The notes under the pieces were generated by a model. That model worked only from the letters and a program-made list of their open reading frames with translations, did no database searches and was not told the DNA's origin. DNA of 64,000 nucleotides from Rhodospirillales bacterium. Its GTDB lineage: Bacteria; Pseudomonadota; Alphaproteobacteria; Rhodospirillales; UBA2165. Made by a program: the position numbers and the translations under genes. Where the stretch lies: the NCBI GenBank assembly GCA_022822205.1, contig JAJECC010000047.1, forward strand, positions 70,628-134,627. Reading direction: 5' to 3'. Positions 28,229-35,859 of this stretch are shown here, one piece after another. Every line of letters begins with the position of its first letter. The first letter of the stretch is position 1.

Positions 28229-29137
28229 GTGACCACACCTCCCAGCCCGCCGGATGCACCCGGCTCCCTGCAGTCCGCCTGGATCTCCGCCATGCCGGCG
28301 GTGTTCGTCTTTCTGTGGAGCACCGGTTTCATCGGCGCCAAGTTCGGGTTGCCGTTCGCCGAGCCATTGTCGTTTCTCGCCGTGCGGATGGCGATCGTCG
28401 CCGTTCTTCTGATTCTGATCGCTCTCGCGTTCAAGGCGCCCTGGCCGAAGGATTTGCCGTCGGTGTTTCACGTCGCCGTGGCGGGATTGCTGGTGCAGGG
28501 CGCCTATCTCGGCGGGGTCTTTGCGTCCATCGACGCCGGGCTGTCGGCGGGATTGAGCGCCTTGATCGTCGGCTTGCAGCCCGCTCTGACCGCCTGCGTG
28601 GTGGGGCCGCTGTTGAATGAACGGGTCACCCTCCGCCAGTGGCTGGGTGTGCTGCTCGGCTTCGTCGGTGTCGTCCTGGTGGTCGCCGACCGCATAGAGA
28701 TCGGCGCCGGCGCCTGGACCGGAATCAGTTTCGCGGCCATCGGGCTGCTCGGCATTACCGCCGGAACCCTGTACCAAAAGCGGTTCTGCGCCGACATGGA
28801 TCTGCGGTCCGGTTCGGCGATCCAGTTCTCGGTCACGTGCCTCGCCATGACCGGCCTCGCCTTCGCGTTGGAAAGCCGGGATATCCAGTGGACGGGCGAG
28901 TTCATCTTCTCGGTTGCCTGGCTGGTGGTCGTCCTGTCACTGGGCGCCGTCACGCTGCTCTACATCCTGATCAAGCGCGGGGCGGCGGCAAAGGTCGCGA
29001 GCCTTTTTTACCTCGTGCCGCCGGTGACCGCCCTGATGGCGTTCTTCCTGTTCGACGAACGGTTGGGCGCTCAGGAATTGATCGGAATGGGCATCGTCGT
29101 GGCCGGGGTCGCCCTTGTCACCCGCGAAAAGGCCTAA
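28229..29137 (+). CDS. EamA-family (DMT) transporter
   Basis: 302 residues from GTG 28229, with ten hydrophobic segments in two repeats of five, each repeat ending in a phrase like PLLNERVTLRQWLGVLLGFVG or FDERLGAQELIGMGIVVAG. This is the drug/metabolite transporter layout of EamA proteins, inner-membrane exporters of amino acids or metabolites. Substrate unknown. ATG 28291 is an alternative start that would still keep the first helix. The stop overlaps the stop of the convergent MarR gene. Confidence 0.88.
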   Translation: MTTPPSPPDAPGSLQSAWISAMPAVFVFLWSTGFIGAKFGLPFAEPLSFLAVRMAIVAVLLILIALAFKAPWPKDLPSVFHVAVAGLLVQGAYLGGVFASIDAGLSAGLSALIVGLQPALTACVVGPLLNERVTLRQWLGVLLGFVGVVLVVADRIEIGAGAWTGISFAAIGLLGITAGTLYQKRFCADMDLRSGSAIQFSVTCLAMTGLAFALESRDIQWTGEFIFSVAWLVVVLSLGAVTLLYILIKRGAAAKVASLFYLVPPVTALMAFFLFDERLGAQELIGMGIVVAGVALVTREKA

Positions 29138-29673
29138 ACGCCGTTCGCCAGTTTTTTCAACAGCCGGATGAGCTGTCGGCGCTCATCGTCGGTCAGACCG
29201 CCCCCGGTCCGCGCGTCGTGATCCGCGACCATGGGCTTCAGCCGGGCCAGCATCTCCTGTCCCGCGTCCGTCAACACAAGGGCGTAAGACCGCCGGTCGA
29301 CGGGCGATGCCCTGCGTTCGACGATGCCCCGGGATTCGAGCGTATCGATAACCGCAACCATGGTGGAGCGTTCGATCCCGACCGCCCGGGCGAGCGCGGA
29401 TTGGGTCAGGCCGGGATTCGCACCGATCAGGGCGACGACGCCGAATTGGCCCGGCGTGATCTGCTCCCCGGCCATCTGGTCGGCAAAATCATTGAAGACG
29501 GCGACCTGGGCGCGGCGCAAATGATAGCCGACCAGCGACACCAGGACATCGAAGTCCAGCTCGTCATCATCGCCGGTTCGGCGCGCTATCAGCACGTTGT
29601 CATCCACGACCGCGAACTGCCGGTTCGGGTTGGAATCGATGGGATATGGGCGGGTGCAAAACGGCGACACCAT
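29134..29673 (-). CDS. MarR-family transcriptional regulator
   Basis: 179 residues. The winged helix-turn-helix is clear: PGQFGVVALIGANPGLTQSALA, then VGIERSTMVAVIDTLESRGIVERR with the wing ASPVDRRSYALVLT. The N-terminal 45 residues are longer than usual. It starts 33 bases after the stop of the CoA ligase gene on the same strand. MarR regulators beside benzoate/hydroxycinnamate CoA ligases typically respond to the aromatic acid or its CoA ester and repress the operon. That specific ligand is inference. Confidence 0.92.
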   Translation of the reverse strand: MVSPFCTRPYPIDSNPNRQFAVVDDNVLIARRTGDDDELDFDVLVSLVGYHLRRAQVAVFNDFADQMAGEQITPGQFGVVALIGANPGLTQSALARAVGIERSTMVAVIDTLESRGIVERRASPVDRRSYALVLTDAGQEMLARLKPMVADHDARTGGGLTDDERRQLIRLLKKLANGV

Positions 29674-29706
29674 AGGTCCGCCGCCAGGGATTGTCCACGG
29701 ACCTCC

Positions 29707-31302
29707 TCATGCCGCCGGCTGAGGCCGCGCCGCCTCGTGCTCCTCGGCCAACCGCCGGAGGGCAAAGCGCTGAATCTTGCCGGTCGCGGTCTGCGGCATG
29801 GCGTCGACAAAATACATCCGCCGCGGACATTTGTAGATCGACAGCGTCGAGGTCAGATGATCGGTCAGCTCCTGCTCGACCGCGGACCGGTCCGCCGCGC
29901 CGTCGGGCCCAACCATGAACAGCGCGAGCCGGATGAGCCCATCTTCGTTGGGCACCCCGACCACGGCGGCCTCGGCGACGCGGGGATTTTTGAGAACCTC
30001 GGTTTCGATTTCGCCGGGCGCCACCCACTGGCCGGAAATCTTCAACATGTCGTCGCCCCGCCCGTGATATTCATAGAAACCTTCGCTATCGCGGACGAAG
30101 ACGTCGCTGGTGCAGTACCAGCCGTCCTTGAACACCGCGCGGGTCTTGTCGTCGAGGTTCCAATAGCCCTGCGCCACCGAATCCATGCGCACCCAAAGAA
30201 CGCCGGGCGTATCGTCCTCCTCGACCAACTCACCCTGATCATCGATCAATTTCACCTTGGTCCCGGGAGTGGGTTTGCCGGTCCGGCCCGCCTTATGGCT
30301 CCCGGGCGTCGCGGCGATGAAGAGGAAGCAGGTCTCGGTCGCGCCAATGCCCTCCAGGATGGGCCGTCCCGTCGCCGCCTGCCATTCCTCGAACAAACCC
30401 GCCGGTAGTTTCTCGCCGGCCGAGATGTAGTGGCGGACGTCGCGGAATGCCTCGCCGCCGGTGACGTTCGCCCGCAGGAGATTACGATAGAAGGTCGGCA
30501 CGCTCAGCACGATGGTCGGCTTGAATTTCGAGATCACACCCGCGACCGCCTTCGCGTCCGGCCAATCGGGATAGAGGATCGTCGTCGCGCCGAGATGCAA
30601 CGAAGCCAACAGGCAGTGCCCCAGCGAGAAGGCGAAAAACAGCTTCGATGAACAATAAATCCGGTCCCCACGCCCCACGCCGAGCGACTCGCCGAGGTGC
30701 CTCGGCGAGGTGAAGACCGTCCGCTGCGTGTGGACGACCCCCTTGGGCTTCCCGGTGGTGCCCGAGGAATACATCCAGAAAGCGGGCTCGTCCGCGGCCA
30801 TCCGGACAGCATCCAGATCCGGTGATTCGGCGGCCGCAAGCTCCATCAAATCGGGAAATCCGCCGCCCTCGGCGTGGGTCGTGACGACCGCCGGCTTGAC
30901 CGGCAAACCATCCTCGACTTCCCGGTAGAGCCCGACAAACATGCCGTCCAGGATCAGGACGGCGCAGCCGCTGTCCGCGATGGAGTACGCCAAATCCTCT
31001 GCCGTGAGCCGCAAATTCAATGCAACCGGAACCGCGCCGATCTTGAGCGCACCGAGGTAGGCGTAAACCAATTCAGGACGATCCAGGACCATCATCATCA
31101 CCCGGTTGCCCTTCTCCACCCCGAGCGTCCGGAGGGTGTTGCCGGCCCGGTTCATGCGCTCGGCCACCTGCCCATAGGTGACCGCCTCGTCGCCGCAGAG
31201 TATCGCCACATCATGGTGCTGGCCCCGCGTCAGCGGCGGCTCCATGACGACCTCCGCCATGTTCACAACGGTCCGGGAATTCCGGTTCGGCGGCCTGGTC
31301 AT
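29707..31302 (-). CDS. Benzoate-CoA ligase family acyl-CoA synthetase
   Basis: 531 residues, adenylate-forming superfamily. The P-loop is YSSGTTGKPKG (178-188), then ATETCFLFI, the hinge region GRGDDMLKISGQW and the C-terminal catalytic Lys in TATGKIQR. The arrangement FFAFSLGHCLL and SAGEKLPAGLFEEW is characteristic of the benzoate-CoA ligase group, which activates aromatic carboxylates for degradation. ATG 31302 has GGGGAG four bases upstream. No ring-cleavage genes are in the window. The exact acid (benzoate, hydroxybenzoate, aminobenzoate) is not readable here. Confidence 0.88.
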   Translation of the reverse strand: MTRPPNRNSRTVVNMAEVVMEPPLTRGQHHDVAILCGDEAVTYGQVAERMNRAGNTLRTLGVEKGNRVMMMVLDRPELVYAYLGALKIGAVPVALNLRLTAEDLAYSIADSGCAVLILDGMFVGLYREVEDGLPVKPAVVTTHAEGGGFPDLMELAAAESPDLDAVRMAADEPAFWMYSSGTTGKPKGVVHTQRTVFTSPRHLGESLGVGRGDRIYCSSKLFFAFSLGHCLLASLHLGATTILYPDWPDAKAVAGVISKFKPTIVLSVPTFYRNLLRANVTGGEAFRDVRHYISAGEKLPAGLFEEWQAATGRPILEGIGATETCFLFIAATPGSHKAGRTGKPTPGTKVKLIDDQGELVEEDDTPGVLWVRMDSVAQGYWNLDDKTRAVFKDGWYCTSDVFVRDSEGFYEYHGRGDDMLKISGQWVAPGEIETEVLKNPRVAEAAVVGVPNEDGLIRLALFMVGPDGAADRSAVEQELTDHLTSTLSIYKCPRRMYFVDAMPQTATGKIQRFALRRLAEEHEAARPQPAA

Positions 31303-31455
31303 GCACTCCCCTGTGTATCGAGACGACGTTTTTGGGCCGCAGCCGATGCTCCGGCGCCAATATTGTTGGGCAGCCGAACTATTTCGTCAAGCGCCGCCGG
31401 GCGGGCTGCTTTTGTTCAACCGGTCCAATGGACCCATGCCGCCATTACGGCAATA

Positions 31456-31475
31456 CGGCGGCCCGAAGGCCGCCG
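31456..31475 (-). terminator. GC-rich hairpin with UUCG loop after the small gene
   Basis: CGGCGGCC (31456-31463) and GGCCGCCG (31468-31475) form a perfect 8-bp stem around CGAA. Read on the minus strand the loop is TTCG, an extra-stable tetraloop, placed 24 bases after the stop of the small gene. No U-run follows, so it may be an RNA 3'-end stabiliser rather than a classical terminator. Confidence 0.45.
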
Positions 31476-31499
31476 CGATGTGCCGGTATTTTGAGGCCG

Positions 31500-31667
31500 C
31501 TAGACGTCTTTGGGCTGCCGGTAGCGCCGGAAATCGTCGACCCCGAGTTTGATCAGCTTGGCCGGCGCGCTCACCAGCCGTGAGCCGAGACCGTAAACCA
31601 CGCGGTCACGCTCTTGGCGGGCGGCGCGAACAACGTCCGGATTCCACAGATAATTCAAACCACTCAT
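31500..31667 (-). CDS. Small hypothetical protein, 55 aa
   Basis: MSGLNYLWNPDVV is followed by a basic amphipathic stretch (RAARQERDRVVYGLG) and ends KLGVDDFRRYRQPKDV. ATG 31667 is chosen because AAAGGAG lies at ideal distance upstream (minus strand); the frame continues further but without a signal. I do not recognise the family. The protein is charged, has no clear membrane segment, and carries an NYLWNPDVV start that looks conserved in style. It stands alone, between a GC-rich hairpin downstream and an unusually structured intergenic region upstream. Confidence 0.62.
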   Translation of the reverse strand: MSGLNYLWNPDVVRAARQERDRVVYGLGSRLVSAPAKLIKLGVDDFRRYRQPKDV

Positions 31668-31784
31668 GACAGGTACTCCTTTATTCTTGGTGTTTGGGCG
31701 GGCTCTGTCGGTGCATGTCCGTCCAGGAATGTCCAAGAGTTAATGCGCATCGACGATTGCCGCCAGCGTCAAATTGATGCCTCT

Positions 31785-31805
31785 GATATGCAATAATCGC
31801 ATATC
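31785..31805. promoter_or_regulatory. 21-bp palindrome, operator-like
   Basis: GATATGC and GCATATC are perfect complements separated by AATAATC. The symmetry, size and AT-rich centre are those of a dimeric helix-turn-helix operator. It lies about 118 bases upstream of the small gene start. The protein that binds is unknown. Confidence 0.5.
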
Positions 31806-31859
31806 TCGGAAAATAGAATTTAGTGGTGTAATATCAGTCGGTTATGAAAAATTTTCTGA

Positions 31860-31906
31860 CTCACGGGCTCCGTATGTTGCGGAATTTCCCAAATCCGCAC
31901 CGTGAG
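31860..31906. ncRNA. Candidate structured RNA element (nested hairpin)
   Basis: CTCACGG (31860-31866) pairs with CCGTGAG (31900-31906), and TGCGGA (31878-31883) pairs with TCCGCA (31894-31899). On the 3' side the two arms are directly joined, while the 5' side has an 11-base bulge; the apical loop is 10 bases. Thirteen perfect pairs in 47 bases of otherwise AT-richer DNA suggest a leader RNA, small RNA or attenuator. Strand and function are not known. Confidence 0.4.
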
Positions 31907-32055
31907 CTATTCGTTCATGCAATACTCGATGGGCGTCGGGGAGCCTTGTCCTGCCCGCAGGAAGAAATATCAGCGGGAGAGATTGCTTGTCGGGGCTTCC
32001 GGGCCGACATAGCTTAGACTGGCGTTAGAGCCAACTCCGGACCTGGACGTTGCCC

Positions 32056-34080
32056 ATGGATACCCATAGCCCAGAGGACGTCAGCAAGCTGCTCCAGGCA
32101 TCCCAGGCGCGGATCACCGCTGATGAACTGCCGGCGCTGATTGCCGGGGTCGCCGCCGCGCCCGGCGACGACGGCGGCATGGGGAACCCGGAGGCGTGGA
32201 TGTCGATGGTCGCCGAGAGCCCGTCGGAACAACTGCGCGCGCATCTCCGGGCGGCTCTCGACGAATACCCTCGGACCGAGGCCGCGGCATCCGGCAACCA
32301 GTCATCGGAGCGGCTGGCCGCGATGCGCAGCTACCTGGCCGGTCAGGAAATTGACGGCTTCATCGTTCCATTGGCCGACGAGCATCAAGGGGAGTATGTC
32401 TCCAAACGGGCGCGCCGGCTGGCCTGGCTGACCGGATTTACCGGCTCGGCCGGCATCGCGATCGTCCTCGAGGATCGGGCCGCCGTCTTTGTCGACGGCC
32501 GCTACACCCTTCAGGCGGCGCAACAGGTGGATGAAGCCGCCTTTGCCGTTTGTCCGCTGGCCGACACCAACCCGGCGGACTGGCTTGCAGGCCAGGACAT
32601 CGAAGGCCGGAAGATCGGCTTCGATCCCTGGCTTCACACGGCCGATGGCGCGCTTCGGCTGCGGACCGCCTGCGAAAAGGCCGGCGCGGAGTTTGTCGCA
32701 CAGCCGCAAAACGCCGTTGATGCCGTTTGGGAGGATCAACCCCCGCGGCCGCTCTCCCCGGTGCTCTTGCATGGTGCCGGCTTCGCCGGCCGGTCCTCAG
32801 CCGAAAAACGCAGCGAAATCGCCGAGGAGATGAAAAAGAAGGGTGAAAACGCGGTCGTTCTCACGGCGCCGGATTCCATTGCCTGGCTGGCCAATATCAG
32901 GGGCGGCGACGTTCCCTATACGCCGCTGCCGCTGGGCTTCGGCGTCCTGCGTGACAGTGGCGAACTGTCGCTGTTCGTCGACCGGCAAAAGGTCCTCCCC
33001 GAAACGGCGGCGGGCCTGGAACAGGGAATAGACATTGCGGACTACGACGACTTCGCACCGGCCCTCATGGCGCTCGGCGCGGAAAACGCCGCGGTTCGGG
33101 TCGACCCGTCCAGCGCCGCGGAAGCGGTTTTCGAGACGCTGGAAACGGCCGGCGCCGATATTCGCCGCGGCGCCGACCCCTGCGCGCTGCCGAAGGCGTG
33201 CAAGAACGCGGCGGAACTGGACGGGACCCGGCGGGCCCACATCCGGGACGGCGCGGCACTGACGCGGTTTCTCGCTTGGCTGGACCGCGAGGCCCTCGCC
33301 GCCGGCGCAACGGAAATGAGCGCCGCCGATCAATTGGAAGCCTTTCGACGCGAAAACGAGCTGATCCAGGGACTGAGCTTCCCGACCATATCCGGGGCCG
33401 GGCCCAACGGGGCCATCGTCCATTACCGCGTCACGCCGGAGACCGACAGGAAATTGGAGGCCGGCACCTTGTTCCTGGTCGATTCCGGCGCGCAATATCT
33501 GGACGGCACCACCGACGTGACCCGGACGGTCGCGCTGGGTGAACCGGGCGACGAAATGCGGGACCGGTTCACCCGGGTGCTCAAGGGCCATATCGCATTG
33601 GCGCGGGCCAGGTTTCCCGAAGGCACGTCCGGCTCGCAGCTGGATATTCTCGCCCGCGCGCCGCTGTGGAACGCGGGCATCGATTTCGAGCACGGCACCG
33701 GACACGGGGTCGGCAGCTATCTCGGCGTCCACGAAGGGCCCCACCGAATTTCGAAACTGCCCAACCGTGTCGGGCTGGAACCGGGGATGATCGTTTCCAA
33801 CGAGCCCGGCTACTACAAGACGGGCGAGTATGGGATCAGGATCGAAAATTTGGTGACCGTGGTGGAAGCCGAGGCGGTCGAGGGCTCGGAACGGAAGACA
33901 TTCGGGTTCGAAACGCTTACCTGCGCACCCATAGATCGACGATTGATCGTTCGCTCGCTTCTCGATCCCGCCGAACGGGAATGGCTGAATGGCTATCACG
34001 CCTGGGTGGCGGAGATCGTCTCGCCGCTCGTCGATTCCGAAACCCGCGACTGGCTCCGGGAAGCGACAAGGGAAATTTAG
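32056..34080 (+). CDS. pepP: Aminopeptidase P family (Xaa-Pro) with N-terminal extension
   Basis: 674 residues. The last two thirds form a creatinase-like N domain (LDGF/IVPLADEHQGEYV, LTGFTGSAG) and a pita-bread metallopeptidase domain. The dimetal ligands are all present: Asp476, Asp487, His550, Glu583 and Glu597. It removes N-terminal residues before proline. Relatives in alphaproteobacteria are about 600 residues and start near the SSERLAAMRSYL region (about residue 83 here), so about 80 residues at the N-terminus are extra. ATG 32056 keeps the extension; ATG 32179 is an internal alternative. The ribosome binding site is weak in both cases. Confidence 0.9.
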   Translation: MDTHSPEDVSKLLQASQARITADELPALIAGVAAAPGDDGGMGNPEAWMSMVAESPSEQLRAHLRAALDEYPRTEAAASGNQSSERLAAMRSYLAGQEIDGFIVPLADEHQGEYVSKRARRLAWLTGFTGSAGIAIVLEDRAAVFVDGRYTLQAAQQVDEAAFAVCPLADTNPADWLAGQDIEGRKIGFDPWLHTADGALRLRTACEKAGAEFVAQPQNAVDAVWEDQPPRPLSPVLLHGAGFAGRSSAEKRSEIAEEMKKKGENAVVLTAPDSIAWLANIRGGDVPYTPLPLGFGVLRDSGELSLFVDRQKVLPETAAGLEQGIDIADYDDFAPALMALGAENAAVRVDPSSAAEAVFETLETAGADIRRGADPCALPKACKNAAELDGTRRAHIRDGAALTRFLAWLDREALAAGATEMSAADQLEAFRRENELIQGLSFPTISGAGPNGAIVHYRVTPETDRKLEAGTLFLVDSGAQYLDGTTDVTRTVALGEPGDEMRDRFTRVLKGHIALARARFPEGTSGSQLDILARAPLWNAGIDFEHGTGHGVGSYLGVHEGPHRISKLPNRVGLEPGMIVSNEPGYYKTGEYGIRIENLVTVVEAEAVEGSERKTFGFETLTCAPIDRRLIVRSLLDPAEREWLNGYHAWVAEIVSPLVDSETRDWLREATREI

Positions 34081-34082
34081 CC

Positions 34083-34172
34083 GTCGTTCAGGCGGCCGGG
34101 GAGATCATGGAGTGCGCCATCAAATCCTTCGAGGCCCGCAACTTTCAGGACATTACGGGCCAGCGCACTTGA
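34083..34172 (+). pseudogene. Possible relic of a CheZ-like phosphatase gene
   Basis: After the aminopeptidase stop, a different frame reads VVQAAGEIMECAIKSFEARN, then FQDITGQRT and a TGA at 34170-34172. FQDITGQR with a preceding amphipathic helix is the active-site signature of CheZ-type CheY phosphatases, where the Gln attacks phospho-CheY. There is no full gene: the frame lies over the aminopeptidase 3' end on its left and stops right after the motif. A decayed fragment is the most economical reading; a coincidental short match is possible. The rest of the 191-base gap before argH shows nothing else. Confidence 0.45.
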
Positions 34173-34271
34173 TTGCCGAGCCGATATGGACAGAATAGCC
34201 GCCGATTACGCTTTTCGGGGCAGATCTGAAATGACCAGACACCTCACAGCCGCCACCCGGGCCGATGGCTG

Positions 34272-35696
34272 ATGGCGTCCGGGCGGAACACAAAGGGCGA
34301 ATCCCAGGCCAGCTCCATCTGGGGCGGCCGGTTCGAGGCGGGACCGTCGCAAATCATGGAAGAGATCAACGCTTCCATCGATTTCGACCGGCGCCTCTAC
34401 CGGCAGGATATCGCCGCTTCCAAGGCGCATTGCGAAATGCTGGTGCGTCAAGGGATCATTGCGCCCGAAGACGGGGACGCGATCCTTGGCGGGCTCGATC
34501 AGGTTCTGTCCGAAATCGAGAATGGCGATTTCGAATTCAAGGCCACACTCGAAGACATCCACATGAACGTCGAGGGGCGGCTGGCGGAGCTGATCGGCGA
34601 GGCAGCCGGCCGGCTGCACACCGCCCGGTCCAGAAATGACCAGGTGGCGACGGACTTCAAGCTATGGGTCCGCGATACCATCGACCAACTGGATGGCGGG
34701 CTAAGGAGCTTTCAATCGGCGCTGATCACCGCCGCCGAAGCCCACGCCGCCACGATCATGCCGGGCTACACCCATCTGCAAACCGCCCAACCGGTGACGG
34801 TCGGTCATCATCTGTTGGCCTACGTGGAAATGGCCGGGCGGGATCGGAGCCGGTTTGGCGACTGCCGGGCGCGGCTCAACGAGAATCCCTTGGGATCCGG
34901 GGCGCTGGCGGGAACATCATTGCCCATCGACCGGCAGGCGACCTCGGAGGCGCTCGGCTTCGACCGGCCGGCGGCCAATTCCCTCGATGCCGTTTCGGAC
35001 CGGGATTTCGCCATCGAGTTCCTGGCCGCCGCGGCCATCACCGCAACGCACCTGTCGCGGCTCGCCGAGGAAATGGTGATCTGGGCCAGTGAACCGTTTC
35101 GGATTATCACGCTCTCGGACGCCTTTTCGACCGGCAGCTCCATGCTGCCCCAGAAGCGCAACCCGGATGCCGCGGAACTGGTGCGCGCCAAGACCGGCCG
35201 CATTTTCGGGACGCTGATGGGCCTGCTCACGGTCATGAAGGGCCTGCCGCTGGCCTACAGCAAGGACATGCAGGAGGACAAACAACCGGTTTTTGAAACC
35301 GCCGACGCGCTCAACCTGTGCCTTGCCGCCATGACCGGCATGATCGCCGACCTCAGGGTCGATGAAGATCGGATGCGGGTTGCCGCGGCCGCGGGGGGCT
35401 CCAACGCGGTCGACGTGGCGGATTGGCTGGTCAAGAATTTGGACATGCCGTTCCGCGAAGCTCATCACGCGACCGGAAACCTGGTGAAACTTGCCGAAAA
35501 GAAGTCCTGCCCGCTGGAAGACCTCGAATTGGCCGACTTTCATTCCATCGAACCCGGAATTACCGACGACATCTATTCGGTCCTGGGTCTGGAGGAGTCG
35601 GTGGCCAGCAGGGTAAGCTATGGCGGAACCGCGCCCGCCAATGTGGCGGGCGCCTGCGCCGAGGCGCGGCGCCGATTCCTGGACGGAGGCGGCTGA
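34272..35696 (+). CDS. argH: Argininosuccinate lyase
   Basis: 474 residues of the fumarase/aspartase superfamily. The signature [11 protein letters not shown] holds the catalytic serine (Ser289 or Ser290), with [14 protein letters not shown] and [16 protein letters not shown] as the other conserved blocks. It splits argininosuccinate into arginine and fumarate in the last step of arginine synthesis. ATG 34272 has no strong ribosome binding site, so the exact start is less sure. The stop overlaps the lipoprotein start. Confidence 0.97.
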   Translation: MASGRNTKGESQASSIWGGRFEAGPSQIMEEINASIDFDRRLYRQDIAASKAHCEMLVRQGIIAPEDGDAILGGLDQVLSEIENGDFEFKATLEDIHMNVEGRLAELIGEAAGRLHTARSRNDQVATDFKLWVRDTIDQLDGGLRSFQSALITAAEAHAATIMPGYTHLQTAQPVTVGHHLLAYVEMAGRDRSRFGDCRARLNENPLGSGALAGTSLPIDRQATSEALGFDRPAANSLDAVSDRDFAIEFLAAAAITATHLSRLAEEMVIWASEPFRIITLSDAFSTGSSMLPQKRNPDAAELVRAKTGRIFGTLMGLLTVMKGLPLAYSKDMQEDKQPVFETADALNLCLAAMTGMIADLRVDEDRMRVAAAAGGSNAVDVADWLVKNLDMPFREAHHATGNLVKLAEKKSCPLEDLELADFHSIEPGITDDIYSVLGLEESVASRVSYGGTAPANVAGACAEARRRFLDGGG

Positions 35697-35833
35697 TGAC
35701 ACGGCGACGACTGGCCTTCCTCATGGCGGCGGTTATTTTGCTGCCGGTCCTTGCCGCGTGCGGAAAAAAATCCGCGCTCGAACCGCCGTCTGACGCCAAG
35801 CAGGAATATCCTCGGCAATATCCGACCCGATAG
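35696..35833 (+). CDS. lptM: Small lipoprotein, LptM (YifL)-like
   Basis: 45 residues: a short signal peptide with lipobox LAAC, then GKKSALEPPSD and a charged tail. LptM is a tiny outer-membrane lipoprotein that helps the LptD-LptE complex mature. The conserved mature start CGxKxxLxxP is visible as CGKKSALEPP. The location between argH and lysA, overlapping argH by one base (TGATG), is the usual place for this gene in alphaproteobacteria, next to lysA as in E. coli. Confidence 0.85.
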   Translation: MTRRRLAFLMAAVILLPVLAACGKKSALEPPSDAKQEYPRQYPTR

Positions 35834-35859
35834 ACCGGCCTAACAGAGCTGACTGACGA

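Larger units (their letters stand above)
31668..32055. other. Structured intergenic region between small gene and aminopeptidase gene
   Basis: 388 bases with lower GC than the surroundings and no credible coding frame. It contains a 21-bp palindrome (31785-31805) and a long nested hairpin (31860-31906), both listed separately. It must hold divergent promoters for the small gene (leftward) and the aminopeptidase gene (rightward). No confident -35/-10 pair was assigned. Confidence 0.6.

Noticed and set aside
31303-31499. Extra gene between the CoA ligase and the small protein
   Set aside because: Short frames exist on the plus strand but have no ribosome binding site and no recognisable protein features.
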